A stretch of DNA of 64,000 nt from Hamadaea sp013361475 (lineage in GTDB: Bacteria > Actinomycetota > Actinomycetes > Mycobacteriales > Micromonosporaceae): positions 248,001 to 312,000 of the forward strand of contig NZ_JBFAHM010000001.1 in NCBI RefSeq assembly GCF_040654195.1, in the 5' to 3' direction. The notes under the pieces are model-generated. The model was not told the origin of the DNA, ran no database searches, and saw only the letters and a list, made by a program, of their open reading frames with translations. The position numbers and the translations under genes are program-made. Position 1 is the stretch's first letter, and every line of letters starts with the position of its first letter. Shown piece by piece: positions 33,717 through 42,001 of this stretch.

Positions 33717-35228
33717 GTGAGCTGGGATGAGGTCAAGGAGCGGATCGCCGCCGGTGGGGCGGCCCGCTATCACGAGGCCAACGCCAAGCGCGGGAAGCTG
33801 TTCGCCCGGGAACGCATCGCGCGACTCGTGGACGCCGGTTCCTTCGTCGAGGACGGGGCGTACGCCAACGCCCTGGCCGACGGGTTGCCCGCCGACGGCG
33901 TGGTGACCGGTTCGGCGATGATCGACGGCCGTCCCGTCTGCCTCATGGCCAACGACTCGACCGTGAAGGCAGGCAGCTGGGGCGCGCGGACGGTCGAGAA
34001 GATCATCCGGATCATCGAGCGCGCCTACCAGACCGGTGTCCCGATGGTCTACCTCGTGGACTCGGCGGGCGCTCGGATCACCGACCAGGTCGACCTGTTC
34101 CCGGGCCGTCGGGGCGCTGGGAAGATCTTCCACACCCAGGTCCGTGCCTCCGGCTCGATTCCGCAGGTCTGCGCCCTGTTCGGGCCGTCGGCCGCCGGCG
34201 GGGCGTACATCCCGGCCTTCTGTGACGTCGTGGCGATGGTGGACGGCAACGCCTCCATGTACCTCGGCTCCGACCGCATGGTCGAGATGGTCACCGGCGA
34301 GAAGACCACGCTGGAGGAGATGGGCGGGGCGAAGGTCCACACCGAGGTCTCCGGCGTCGGCCACTTCCTCTGCAAGGACGAGGACGCCGCCCTGGAGGTC
34401 GTGCAGGCCTACCTCTCCTATCTGCCGGCCAACTGGACCGCCGAGCCGCCCGCGAGCGAGCCGAAGGCGGCGCGGGGCGGGATCGCCGCCCTCATCCCGG
34501 AGAGCGAGCGCCGGGCCTTCGACATGCGCCAGGTGGTCAAGCGCCTGGTGGACGAGGGCAGCTTCCTGGAGATCCAGGAGAAGTGGGCGCGGGAGCTGAC
34601 CGTCGGATTCGCCCGCCTGGAGGGCCAGGTCGTCGGCATCGTGGCGAACAACTCGCTGCACAAGGGCGGTGTGCTGTTCGTCGACTCGGCCGACAAGGCC
34701 ACCCGGTTCGTCCAGCTCTGCGACGCCTTCAACGTCCCGCTGATCTTCCTCGCCGACGTGCCCGGGTTCATGGTCGGCTCGGCCGTCGAGCGGCAGGGGA
34801 TCATCCGGCACGGCGCGAAGATGATCAGCGCCATCAGCGAGGCCACCGTGCCGAAGTTCTGCGTCGTCGTGCGGAAGGCGTACGGCGCGGGGCTCTATGC
34901 CATGGCCGGGCCGGGCTTCGACCCGGACGCCACGATCGCGCTGCCCACCGCCAAGATCGCCGTGATGGGGGCGGAGGCCGCCGTCAACGCCGTGTACGCC
35001 AACAAGATCGCCGCCATCGAGGACGAGACCGAACGGGCCGCCTTCGTCGAGGCCAAGCGGGCCGAGTACGAGGAGGACATCGACCTCCTGCGGCTGGCCA
35101 GCGAACTCGTCGTGGACACCGTCGTCGAGCCGGACGACCTGCGCGGCGAACTCGTCCGGCGGCTGGCCGCCGCGCACGGCAAGGACCGCAGTTTCTCGCG
35201 ACGCCGCCACGGCGTCACACCCGTCTGA
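33717..35228 (+). CDS. Acyl-CoA carboxylase carboxyltransferase subunit (probably methylcrotonyl-CoA carboxylase beta)
   Basis: 503 residues, crotonase-type carboxyltransferase with N- and C-halves. It shows the oxyanion-hole segments FGPSAAGGAYIPAFCD and YGAGLYAMAGPGFDPD, and VPGFMVGSAVERQGIIRHGAKMISAI between them, the pattern of methylcrotonyl-CoA and related carboxylases. Length is nearer methylcrotonyl-CoA than acetyl-CoA carboxylase beta. GTG 33717 has GGGAGG 5 bases upstream. It is co-directional with an acyl-CoA dehydrogenase and carries the double AACG-NN-CGTT palindrome, linking it to the biotin carboxylase/HMG-CoA lyase block. Confidence 0.87.
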   Translation: MSWDEVKERIAAGGAARYHEANAKRGKLFARERIARLVDAGSFVEDGAYANALADGLPADGVVTGSAMIDGRPVCLMANDSTVKAGSWGARTVEKIIRIIERAYQTGVPMVYLVDSAGARITDQVDLFPGRRGAGKIFHTQVRASGSIPQVCALFGPSAAGGAYIPAFCDVVAMVDGNASMYLGSDRMVEMVTGEKTTLEEMGGAKVHTEVSGVGHFLCKDEDAALEVVQAYLSYLPANWTAEPPASEPKAARGGIAALIPESERRAFDMRQVVKRLVDEGSFLEIQEKWARELTVGFARLEGQVVGIVANNSLHKGGVLFVDSADKATRFVQLCDAFNVPLIFLADVPGFMVGSAVERQGIIRHGAKMISAISEATVPKFCVVVRKAYGAGLYAMAGPGFDPDATIALPTAKIAVMGAEAAVNAVYANKIAAIEDETERAAFVEAKRAEYEEDIDLLRLASELVVDTVVEPDDLRGELVRRLAAAHGKDRSFSRRRHGVTPV

Positions 35229-35257
35229 TCTCCGCCCGCCCGATTCAAGGGAGCGTC

Positions 35258-36403
35258 ATGGACCACTTCGGACTCAGCGAAGACCTCGCCGAGCTTCGGG
35301 AGACCGTCGCCGCCTTCGCCCGCGACAAGATCGCGCCGGTGATCGGTGACTTCTACGCGCGGCACGAGTTCCCCTACGAGATCATCGCGCAGATGGGCTC
35401 CATGGGCCTGTTCGGATTGGCCTTCCCGGAGGAGTTCGGCGGGATGGGCGGCGACTACCTGGCCCACTGCCTGGCCATCGAGGAGATCGCCCGGGTCGAC
35501 TCGTCGGTCGCCATCACTCTGGAAGCGGCGATCTCGCTCGGGGCGATGCCGATCTTCAAATGGGGCACCGAGGAGCAGAAGCAGCGGTGGCTGCCCGATC
35601 TGGTGGCCGGCCGGAAGCTCGCCGGCTTCGGCCTCACTGAGCCGGGCGCCGGCTCCGACGCGGGCGGTACGCGGACGACCGCGAAGCTGAGCGACGACGG
35701 CCGCGAATGGATCATCAACGGCACCAAGTCGTTCATCACCAACTCCGGTACGGAGATCACCGCTCTCGTCACCGTCACGGCGCTCACCGGACCCGACGAG
35801 ATCTCCACGATCATCGTCCCGTCCGGTACGCCCGGCTTCACCGTCGCGCCCGGCTACGACAAGGTCGGCTGGTGCGCGTCGGACACCCATGAGCTGTCCT
35901 TCGACAACGTCCGGGTGCCGGTGGAAAACCTGCTCGGCGAGCGCGGCCGCGGTTTCAAGCAGTTCCTCACGATCCTGGACGAGGGCCGGGTCGCCATCGC
36001 CGCCCTCGCCACCGGGCTCGCTCAGGGCTGCGTGGACGAATCCGTCGCGTACGCCCGGCAGCGCGAAGCGTTCGGCTCGCCGATCTCGGCGTACCAGGCG
36101 GTCTCCTTCATGATCGCGGAGATGGAGACGAGCGCGCAGACCGCACGGCTGGCCTGGCGGGACGCGGCTCTGCGGCTGGTCGCCGGGCAGCCCATCCGCA
36201 ACGCCGCCGCGATCGCGAAGCTGTACGCGGGCGACGCCGCGATGACGAACGCCCGGAAGGCGACGCAGATCCACGGCGGATACGGGTTCATGAACGAGTT
36301 CCCGGTCGGCCGGTTCTACCGGGACGCGAAGATTCTGGAGGTCGGCGAGGGCACCTCGGAGATCCAGAAGATGGTGATCTCGCGGGAGCTCGGGCTGAGC
36401 TGA
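35258..36403 (+). CDS. Acyl-CoA dehydrogenase (candidate isovaleryl-CoA dehydrogenase of this pathway)
   Basis: 381-residue FAD flavoenzyme that forms the alpha-beta double bond of acyl-CoA. Signatures are FGLTEPGAGSDAGG and QIHGGYGFMNEFPVGRFYRDAK, followed by EVGEGTSEIQ. The Glu in GEGTSEIQ sits at the catalytic-base position of short/medium-chain dehydrogenases; classical isovaleryl-CoA dehydrogenase has Ala/Gly there and uses a Glu elsewhere, so a general short-chain role is also possible. AAGGGAG precedes ATG 35258, 29 bases after the carboxyltransferase stop. Context favours the leucine/isovalerate route. Confidence 0.87.
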   Translation: MDHFGLSEDLAELRETVAAFARDKIAPVIGDFYARHEFPYEIIAQMGSMGLFGLAFPEEFGGMGGDYLAHCLAIEEIARVDSSVAITLEAAISLGAMPIFKWGTEEQKQRWLPDLVAGRKLAGFGLTEPGAGSDAGGTRTTAKLSDDGREWIINGTKSFITNSGTEITALVTVTALTGPDEISTIIVPSGTPGFTVAPGYDKVGWCASDTHELSFDNVRVPVENLLGERGRGFKQFLTILDEGRVAIAALATGLAQGCVDESVAYARQREAFGSPISAYQAVSFMIAEMETSAQTARLAWRDAALRLVAGQPIRNAAAIAKLYAGDAAMTNARKATQIHGGYGFMNEFPVGRFYRDAKILEVGEGTSEIQKMVISRELGLS

Positions 36404-36410
36404 TTTACGC

Positions 36411-36454
36411 CGATCGGCGGGGCTGAGTCGGGTTCCGGACATCCCCGCCGATCG
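36411..36454. repeat. 12-bp perfect palindrome after the dehydrogenase gene
   Basis: Arms CGATCGGCGGGG (36411-36422) and its complement (36443-36454) around 20 bases. It starts 7 bases past the stop and can act as terminator; the long structured spacer resembles the two-tier palindromes at 37509 and 44038. Confidence 0.75.
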
Positions 36455-36474
36455 TGAGATGCTCTCATGCCGGG

Positions 36475-38655
36475 ATGCGGATCTGGGCCGGCTGGCTGAC
36501 ACGAGGGCGATGGCTGATCGTCGCCGGGTGGGCACTGCTCGCGATTGCGGGCGGTGCTCTCGGTGGCAGCGTCTTCGACCACGCCCAGAACGTCGGCCAG
36601 CTCTCCGCCGACGCCGAGTCGCTCCGAGCCGAGGCCCGGCTGCAGCAGCTCAAGCCGGAGGGCGAGACCGTCTTCGCGATCTCGCGCGACGTCGACCCCT
36701 ACGACCCGGCGCTGGTCGCCACCACGACCGAGGTCGCCCAGCAGGTACGCGGTCTTCCCGGCGTCCACGAAGTCGGCGACCTCTACACCGCGCCGGGCGG
36801 TCAGATCGGCCAAGGCAACCGGAGCACGCTGGTCCGGGTCACCTTCGAGCCCGGGGCGTCCGAAGCCGAGATCGACGCGGCCGTCGCGGTGCTCAGGCGA
36901 CTGCCGAACGTGCTGGTGGGCGGTAAGCCGCTGGCCGAGTGGGCCTTCGCCGACCAGGCCGTCGCCGATGCCGCCCTCGGGGAGGGCCTCGCGCTGGCCG
37001 CGTTGACTCTGCTCCTCGTCGTCGTGCTGCGGCGGGGTGCGATCGTCCCGCTGGCCGCGGCGGTCGCGGCAATCACCACGACCCTGCTCGCCCTCGCCGG
37101 GCTCGCCCGCCTGGCGCCGATCAGCGAGTACACGGTGAACGTGGTGACGCTGCTCGGACTCGGGCTGGCCGTCGACTACTCGATCCTGCTGCTGTGGCGG
37201 TACCGCGAGGCGAACGACCTGGCCGTCGCGCTGCGTACGGCGGGGAGAGCAGTGCTCGTGTCCGGCGGGATGGTCAGCGCGGCCATGGCCGGACTAGCCG
37301 TCTTCGGTGAGCCCCTGCTCGCTGCGATGGCTTTGGGCGGGCTGCTCGTGACGGTGGTCGCCACGGCTGCCTCGCTCACGCTGACTCCTGCGCTGCTCGC
37401 CATCCTCGGGCCGCTCGCGCGCTCACGCGGACCGCTCCGTGCCCTCGGCCGGCCCGGCGCTTCCGCGCGCTCAAGCGGACCGCTCAGCGCTCAAGGGTCC
37501 TTCCGGGTGATCTTGGCGAGAAGAGGTCGTTATAGCGACCCTAACTCGCCAAGATCGATTCTGGAGCGGCTGGCCGCCGTCGCCCAGAAGGGGCCCGAAT
37601 CGGTCGCCTTCGCCAGCGCCGCGTTGCTGATCATCCTGACCCTTCCGTTCGTCGCCGCCGAGCTGCGGAACACCGACGCGCGCGGACTGCCGAGCAGCGC
37701 GGAGGCGCGGCAGGCGTACGAGGTCTATCTGCGGGATTTCCAGCGCGGTCAGGCCGACGTCATCACCGTCGTCGTGGACACCGGCAGTGGCGGGGCGGCG
37801 ATGCGGGACTACCTCGACCGGCTCAATCGCCTGCCCGGGGTCGACCGGCTCCAACTCCGGCTGGAGATGCCGGCCGACGCGACCGTCGTCGACCTGACTC
37901 CGGCGAGCTCCAGCCAGGGTCCGACCGTCGTCCGGGCGGTCCGGGAGGTCCCGGCTCCGGCGAAATCCCTGGTCGGCGGGCCCGCCGCCGAATTAGCGGA
38001 TTACCAGGATTCGGTTACCGGTCATTTTCCCGTCGTGCTGACAGTCTTGTTGGCGGCCGCCGGAGCGCTGCTCTTCGCGCTCACCCGGTCGGTCGTCATT
38101 CCGGTGAAGGCGGTCCTGCTCAACCTGCTGACCCTGGGGGCGTCGCTCGGCGTACTCGCGGTGGTGTTCGGCGGCCGGCTCGACGTCACCACGCCGGTGC
38201 TGCTCTTCGTCTTCATCTTCGGGCTGACCACGGACTACGAGGTCTTCCTGCTCGCCCGGATCACCGAGGAGTACCGAGCTGACCGCACTCCTGGCGGCTC
38301 GGCCAGGAGCCTCCCCGGCAAGTACGCCACCGACGAGGCGGTCCGGCGGGGCATCGCGCGTACGGGTCCGGTGGTGACCCTCGCCGGACTCAGCCTGATC
38401 CTTGTCTTCCTCGGCTTCGTCCTGGGTGGCCTGTCCGCCGTACGCGAGATCGGGGTGGGCATGGCGGTGGCCATCGCCCTGGACGTGACCGTCGTCCGGG
38501 GTCTCCTGCTGCCGGCCGCCATGACGCTCCTCGGCCGCTGGAACTGGTGGCCCGGCGACAAGGACGGCGAAGCGTCGGGGGCGAACCGGGCACCGGGCAC
38601 CGAGCGCGTTCCCAGCGAGGTCCCAGCCGCCGCCCGGAAGATCACGAGCCGATAA
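36475..38655 (+). CDS. MmpL/RND-type membrane transporter
   Basis: 726 residues with the MMPL layout: helix 1, extracytoplasmic domain (about 30-165), five helices, a cytoplasmic linker, helix 7, second extracytoplasmic domain, and five helices with DYSILLLWRYRE and TTDYEVFLLARITEEY. These Asp-Tyr pairs are where MmpL3-type proteins carry proton-relay residues. It likely exports a lipid or other hydrophobic product, or a drug. The cytoplasmic linker (about 320-365) is expanded by a direct repeat and an in-frame palindrome (see 37417-37556). I chose ATG 36475 (MRIWAGWLTRGRW); there is no clear ribosome site, and upstream in-frame starts lie in the palindrome. Confidence 0.85.
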   Translation: MRIWAGWLTRGRWLIVAGWALLAIAGGALGGSVFDHAQNVGQLSADAESLRAEARLQQLKPEGETVFAISRDVDPYDPALVATTTEVAQQVRGLPGVHEVGDLYTAPGGQIGQGNRSTLVRVTFEPGASEAEIDAAVAVLRRLPNVLVGGKPLAEWAFADQAVADAALGEGLALAALTLLLVVVLRRGAIVPLAAAVAAITTTLLALAGLARLAPISEYTVNVVTLLGLGLAVDYSILLLWRYREANDLAVALRTAGRAVLVSGGMVSAAMAGLAVFGEPLLAAMALGGLLVTVVATAASLTLTPALLAILGPLARSRGPLRALGRPGASARSSGPLSAQGSFRVILARRGRYSDPNSPRSILERLAAVAQKGPESVAFASAALLIILTLPFVAAELRNTDARGLPSSAEARQAYEVYLRDFQRGQADVITVVVDTGSGGAAMRDYLDRLNRLPGVDRLQLRLEMPADATVVDLTPASSSQGPTVVRAVREVPAPAKSLVGGPAAELADYQDSVTGHFPVVLTVLLAAAGALLFALTRSVVIPVKAVLLNLLTLGASLGVLAVVFGGRLDVTTPVLLFVFIFGLTTDYEVFLLARITEEYRADRTPGGSARSLPGKYATDEAVRRGIARTGPVVTLAGLSLILVFLGFVLGGLSAVREIGVGMAVAIALDVTVVRGLLLPAAMTLLGRWNWWPGDKDGEASGANRAPGTERVPSEVPAAARKITSR
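37417..37485. repeat. 21-bp direct repeats inside mmpL
   Basis: Copies at 37417-37437 and 37465-37485 (one C/A difference) in the segment coding the cytoplasmic linker. They produce the echo ARSRGPL...ARSSGPL in the protein. They lie immediately before the palindrome at 37509. Confidence 0.8.
37509..37556. repeat. Two-tier palindrome inside the mmpL reading frame
   Basis: Outer arms GATCTTGGCGAG (37509-37520) and its exact complement (37545-37556); inner arms GGTCG (37525-37529) and CGACC (37536-37540) around TTATAG. The 48 bases are in frame and add RVILARRGRYSDPNSPRS to the linker. The A+T level differs from the flanks, which suggests an inserted mobile palindrome that was tolerated because its length keeps the frame. 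Confidence 0.85.
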
Positions 38656-38795
38656 CACAGCAGGACACCAGGGCACGTTTGTGTCGGAAACACGCACGCA
38701 ACCTGGTCAAACGGCCGACACGACCTGCCGTCGGCGACCTTGGCTGGCTACTCTTCGAGGCCGTGGAACCCGCAGCCGAGACGCGTAGTCCGTCC

Positions 38796-41162
38796 ATGAA
38801 GGACGGATTCGCCGTGCTGCTCCGGCGGCACCGGCTCGCGGCCGGGCTGACCCAGGCCGAGCTGGCCGAAGCCGCCGAGGTGGGCGTCCGCACCGTCCGG
38901 GACCTGGAGGCGGGACGCAGCGTACGCCCGCAGCGGTCCACGGTCGAACTGCTGGGTGCGGCGCTCGGCCTCCAGGGGCGGGATCTGACCGTCTTCGTGG
39001 CCGTCGCCCGGGGGCGTACGCCGGCAGACCAAGGCCCAGGCCTGGCCAAGCCCCGGGCGCTGCCGAACGCGGGGGAGTTGATCGGGCGCGATCGGGATCT
39101 CGCCGGGCTCACCGAGCGTCTGCGGACGACGGCCGGGGTCACCACACTGGTCGGGCTGGCCGGGTCGGGCAAGACCGTGCTGGCCTTGACCGCGTCGGCT
39201 CAGCTGCGGGACGAGCTGCCCGGGGGAGCGGTCGGCATCAAGGTGTCGCCGGACGAGGGGGAGTCCGGAGTACTGGACAGCATCTGCGCGGTCATCGGCG
39301 TCGGGCACCCGGACGGGCTGGCCGAGGCGTTCCGTCAGCCGACATTGTTGCTGGTGGACGCGGTGGACCGGTCGCGGCCCGCGGTCGCCGCCGCCGTACG
39401 CCGCCTCGTCGCGATCGCTCCACAGTTGCGTATCGTCGCCACCGCGCGCGGTCCGATCGGGGTGGCCGGCGAATGGGTGTGGCCCGTCGCGCCGCTGCCG
39501 GTGCCACCGGCCGGCACGCGTACGCTCGCGGAGGCCCGAAAGCATCCCGCCAGCGCCCTGTTTCTGGAGCGCTGGGCGCGGCACCGGGGAGACGCCCCGC
39601 CCGAGTCCGAAGTAGCCGCGATCACCGACCTCGTACGCCGCCTCAGCGGGCTGCCGCTGGCGATCGAGCTGGCAGCGGCCCGAGGTCGGCTGCTGGACCC
39701 CAGCGAGATGCTGGCACGGTTCGGGCAGGACGGTGCAGTCGTGGACGCGGCCGAAGCGGTCCGGGCGGCGGTCGTCGCGAGCTACCGCCTGCTGACTCCG
39801 GCGCACCGCCGAGCGCTGCGGTACCTGTCCACCTTCACCCACCGCTGGTCCATCGAGCTGGCCGAGGAGCTGCTCGCCGAGCTGGACGTCGACGTCGTGG
39901 AGTTGCTCGACCGGCTGACCGATCTGGGTCTGGCGACGGTGCGGGGGCAGGGCGCCGTCCGGTTCATGGTGCTCGAATCGGTCCGGGAGTACGCCCTGGA
40001 ACAGGCCGAACTGGCCGAGGAGCTGACGTTGGCCCGCCGGCGGCACGCCATCGTCTTCGCCCGGTTCGCCGCGCGTACGGCGCCCATGTTCAGCGGGGCC
40101 CAGCACGGCGCGGCGATCGCGCGGCTGGACGACGTCGCGGGCAATCTCTGGTCGGCCCTGACCCATTCGGCCGACGACGATCCGCACACCGCGTTGTGCC
40201 TGGCCGCCAAGCTGCCCCGGTGGTGGCGCTTCCGGGGCCGGGACGTCGCGGGCCGCCGCTGGCTGCGGCGACTGCTGGACGACGAGCGCACCGCCGACGC
40301 CGATCCGCTCGTGCGAGCGTGGGCACTGGTGGGCGTGGCCCAACTGGCCAACGAACACGGCGCGGGGGCGGAGGAGATCGATTCGGCTCGGGCGGCCGTG
40401 CGGATCTTCGCCGAGCGCGTCGAGGTCACAGGCGAGCTGGCCGCGCGTACCGTGCTCTTCGCGTTGTGCATGGGCAGCGGCGACTTCGACGAGGCCCGCG
40501 AGCAGAGCCTCGAGGCGCTCATCCTGGCCAGTCGCACCGGGCGCGCCCGGGACATGGCCGTCGCCCAGAGCAATCTGACCTGGCACGACATTCGTGCTGG
40601 AGACCTGGTGGGCGCCCAACGGCGGCTCGCGGAGGTCGACCGGCTCACCGCGCGTACCGGGGACGTCCGGCTCCGTGCGCTCGGCCGCGGCAACCTGGCC
40701 GAGGTGCTGCGGCTCAGCGGGCGGCTCGCCGAGTCCGTCGTGGTCGGCACTCAGGCCCTCGACCTGCTCGCTGAGGTCGGTGACCCGAGCCACCGTCGCC
40801 GTCTGCTCACGACCATCGCGCTCGCCCAGGCCGAGAGCGGCGAGGCGGGTGAGGCCGACCGCATCCTCGCCGAACTGCGGGCCACCACGCCGCCCGAGGT
40901 CGAAGACCCCGCATGCGCGGTGGTCGAGGCCGCGATCGCGCTCGCCCGGGGCCACCGCAGGCTCGCCAGCAGCTGGTACGCCGCCGCAGCGGACGCCTAC
41001 GAGGGCGGCCACGACCTGCGCGACGTGGTGCAGGCTCTCGTCGGGCTGGTGGCCGCCTCCGACGATCCAGCCGAGCGGCAGCGCGCCCGCGATCGCATCG
41101 CCGCCCTGCTCAAGACGAGCGGAATGGTGCTGACCGAACGCGAACGCGCCGTCCTGGCCTGA
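38796..41162 (+). CDS. HTH-NB-ARC-TPR regulator (STAND family, AfsR-like without the SARP domain)
   Basis: 788 residues. An N-terminal Cro/C1-type HTH (RRHRLAAGLTQAELAEAAEVGVRTVRDLEAGR) is followed by an NB-ARC ATPase with Walker A GLAGSGKT and Walker B LLLVDAVD, a winged-helix part (LSGLPLAIELAAARGRLLDPSEML...) and C-terminal TPR-like helices (from about residue 480). STAND proteins of this type switch on ATP binding after sensing a signal through the repeats. I chose ATG 38796; GTG 38763 in frame is an alternative, and neither has a good ribosome site. The frame open from 38547 overlaps the mmpL end and was not used. Targets unknown. Confidence 0.85.
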   Translation: MKDGFAVLLRRHRLAAGLTQAELAEAAEVGVRTVRDLEAGRSVRPQRSTVELLGAALGLQGRDLTVFVAVARGRTPADQGPGLAKPRALPNAGELIGRDRDLAGLTERLRTTAGVTTLVGLAGSGKTVLALTASAQLRDELPGGAVGIKVSPDEGESGVLDSICAVIGVGHPDGLAEAFRQPTLLLVDAVDRSRPAVAAAVRRLVAIAPQLRIVATARGPIGVAGEWVWPVAPLPVPPAGTRTLAEARKHPASALFLERWARHRGDAPPESEVAAITDLVRRLSGLPLAIELAAARGRLLDPSEMLARFGQDGAVVDAAEAVRAAVVASYRLLTPAHRRALRYLSTFTHRWSIELAEELLAELDVDVVELLDRLTDLGLATVRGQGAVRFMVLESVREYALEQAELAEELTLARRRHAIVFARFAARTAPMFSGAQHGAAIARLDDVAGNLWSALTHSADDDPHTALCLAAKLPRWWRFRGRDVAGRRWLRRLLDDERTADADPLVRAWALVGVAQLANEHGAGAEEIDSARAAVRIFAERVEVTGELAARTVLFALCMGSGDFDEAREQSLEALILASRTGRARDMAVAQSNLTWHDIRAGDLVGAQRRLAEVDRLTARTGDVRLRALGRGNLAEVLRLSGRLAESVVVGTQALDLLAEVGDPSHRRRLLTTIALAQAESGEAGEADRILAELRATTPPEVEDPACAVVEAAIALARGHRRLASSWYAAAADAYEGGHDLRDVVQALVGLVAASDDPAERQRARDRIAALLKTSGMVLTERERAVLA

Positions 41163-41178
41163 CCCGGGCCGACCCCGC

Positions 41179-41949
41179 TCAGCTGGCTGTGGCGGTCGGC
41201 TCCGGGCTCGTCGTCGGCTCCTCCGAGGGTGGCGCGGTCGCCACGATGAGGCGGATGGTGTCGCCCGGCGCGACGACGGTGCCGCCCACGGGAACGGTCG
41301 TGATGACGGTGCCCGGCGTGCTTCCCGGATCCTCCTGGTAGGTCACCGAGTAGGTCAGGCCGAGCTGGTCCAGCCGGGACTTCGCGACAGCCTCGGTCTC
41401 CCCGGCGAGGTTCGGCACCTCGATCTGGGTGGTGGGAGCGCTGGTGGCCGTGGTCTCCGACGGGCTCGGCTGCGTCTGCGTCGGCGACGGGCTCGGGGCG
41501 GCCGACGTCGCGGTCGGCACCACGGCCGTCGGAATGGGCTCGGGCTCGTCGGACCGCCGGAGCAGGAGCACCACCGCCACGATGACGGCCAGCGCCACGA
41601 GGACGGCGACCACGCCGATCAGGATCGGCAGCCACCAGTTCCGGCCCGGTTCCTCGACGTCGTTCCAGTCCTCGGGCGGGACCGCGTCCCGGACGGCGTC
41701 GGGGCGTACCTCGGCCCGGCCGGTCCAGTGCTCACCCGGAGTGACCTGGGTGGCGTCCGAGCCAACGGGCGGCAGTTGTTCGGTCGGGATCGCCTCGGTC
41801 GGCGCGTCGTACGCCCCCGGCAGCGCCTGCGTGGCGTCCGGGGGAATGGCCTGCGTCGCGTCCGGCTCGATCGGCCGGGTGGCGTCCGGCTCGATCGGCT
41901 GGGTGGGCTCGGCGGGCTCGTCCGCAGGACTTGGCGATCTCTCCGACAT
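41179..41949 (-). CDS. Single-pass membrane protein with extracellular PASTA domain
   Basis: 256 residues. The cytoplasmic N-terminus (about 110) has repeated PIEPDAT/IPPDATQA-type Thr-rich units. One membrane helix (WWLPILIGVVAVLVALAVIVAVVLLL), a Pro/Ser/Thr linker and one PASTA domain (IEVPNLAGETEAVAKSRLDQLGL...GTVITTVPVGGTVVAPGDTIRLIV) follow. It looks like PknB without the kinase. The DAT repeats resemble FHA/kinase-substrate Thr motifs, so it may be phosphorylated inside and sense wall precursors outside. The following leftward gene is similar in design. Confidence 0.8.
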   Translation of the reverse strand: MSERSPSPADEPAEPTQPIEPDATRPIEPDATQAIPPDATQALPGAYDAPTEAIPTEQLPPVGSDATQVTPGEHWTGRAEVRPDAVRDAVPPEDWNDVEEPGRNWWLPILIGVVAVLVALAVIVAVVLLLRRSDEPEPIPTAVVPTATSAAPSPSPTQTQPSPSETTATSAPTTQIEVPNLAGETEAVAKSRLDQLGLTYSVTYQEDPGSTPGTVITTVPVGGTVVAPGDTIRLIVATAPPSEEPTTSPEPTATAS

Positions 41950-42001
41950 GTGCCCGTCCTACCACGATTGCCGTACGCCTGCTGGCGCGGCGCGCTGACC
42001 A

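Noticed and set aside
38547..38795. Longer N-terminus for the HTH-NB-ARC protein
   Set aside because: Overlaps the mmpL end in another frame and lacks protein character; HTH homology begins at about 38796.
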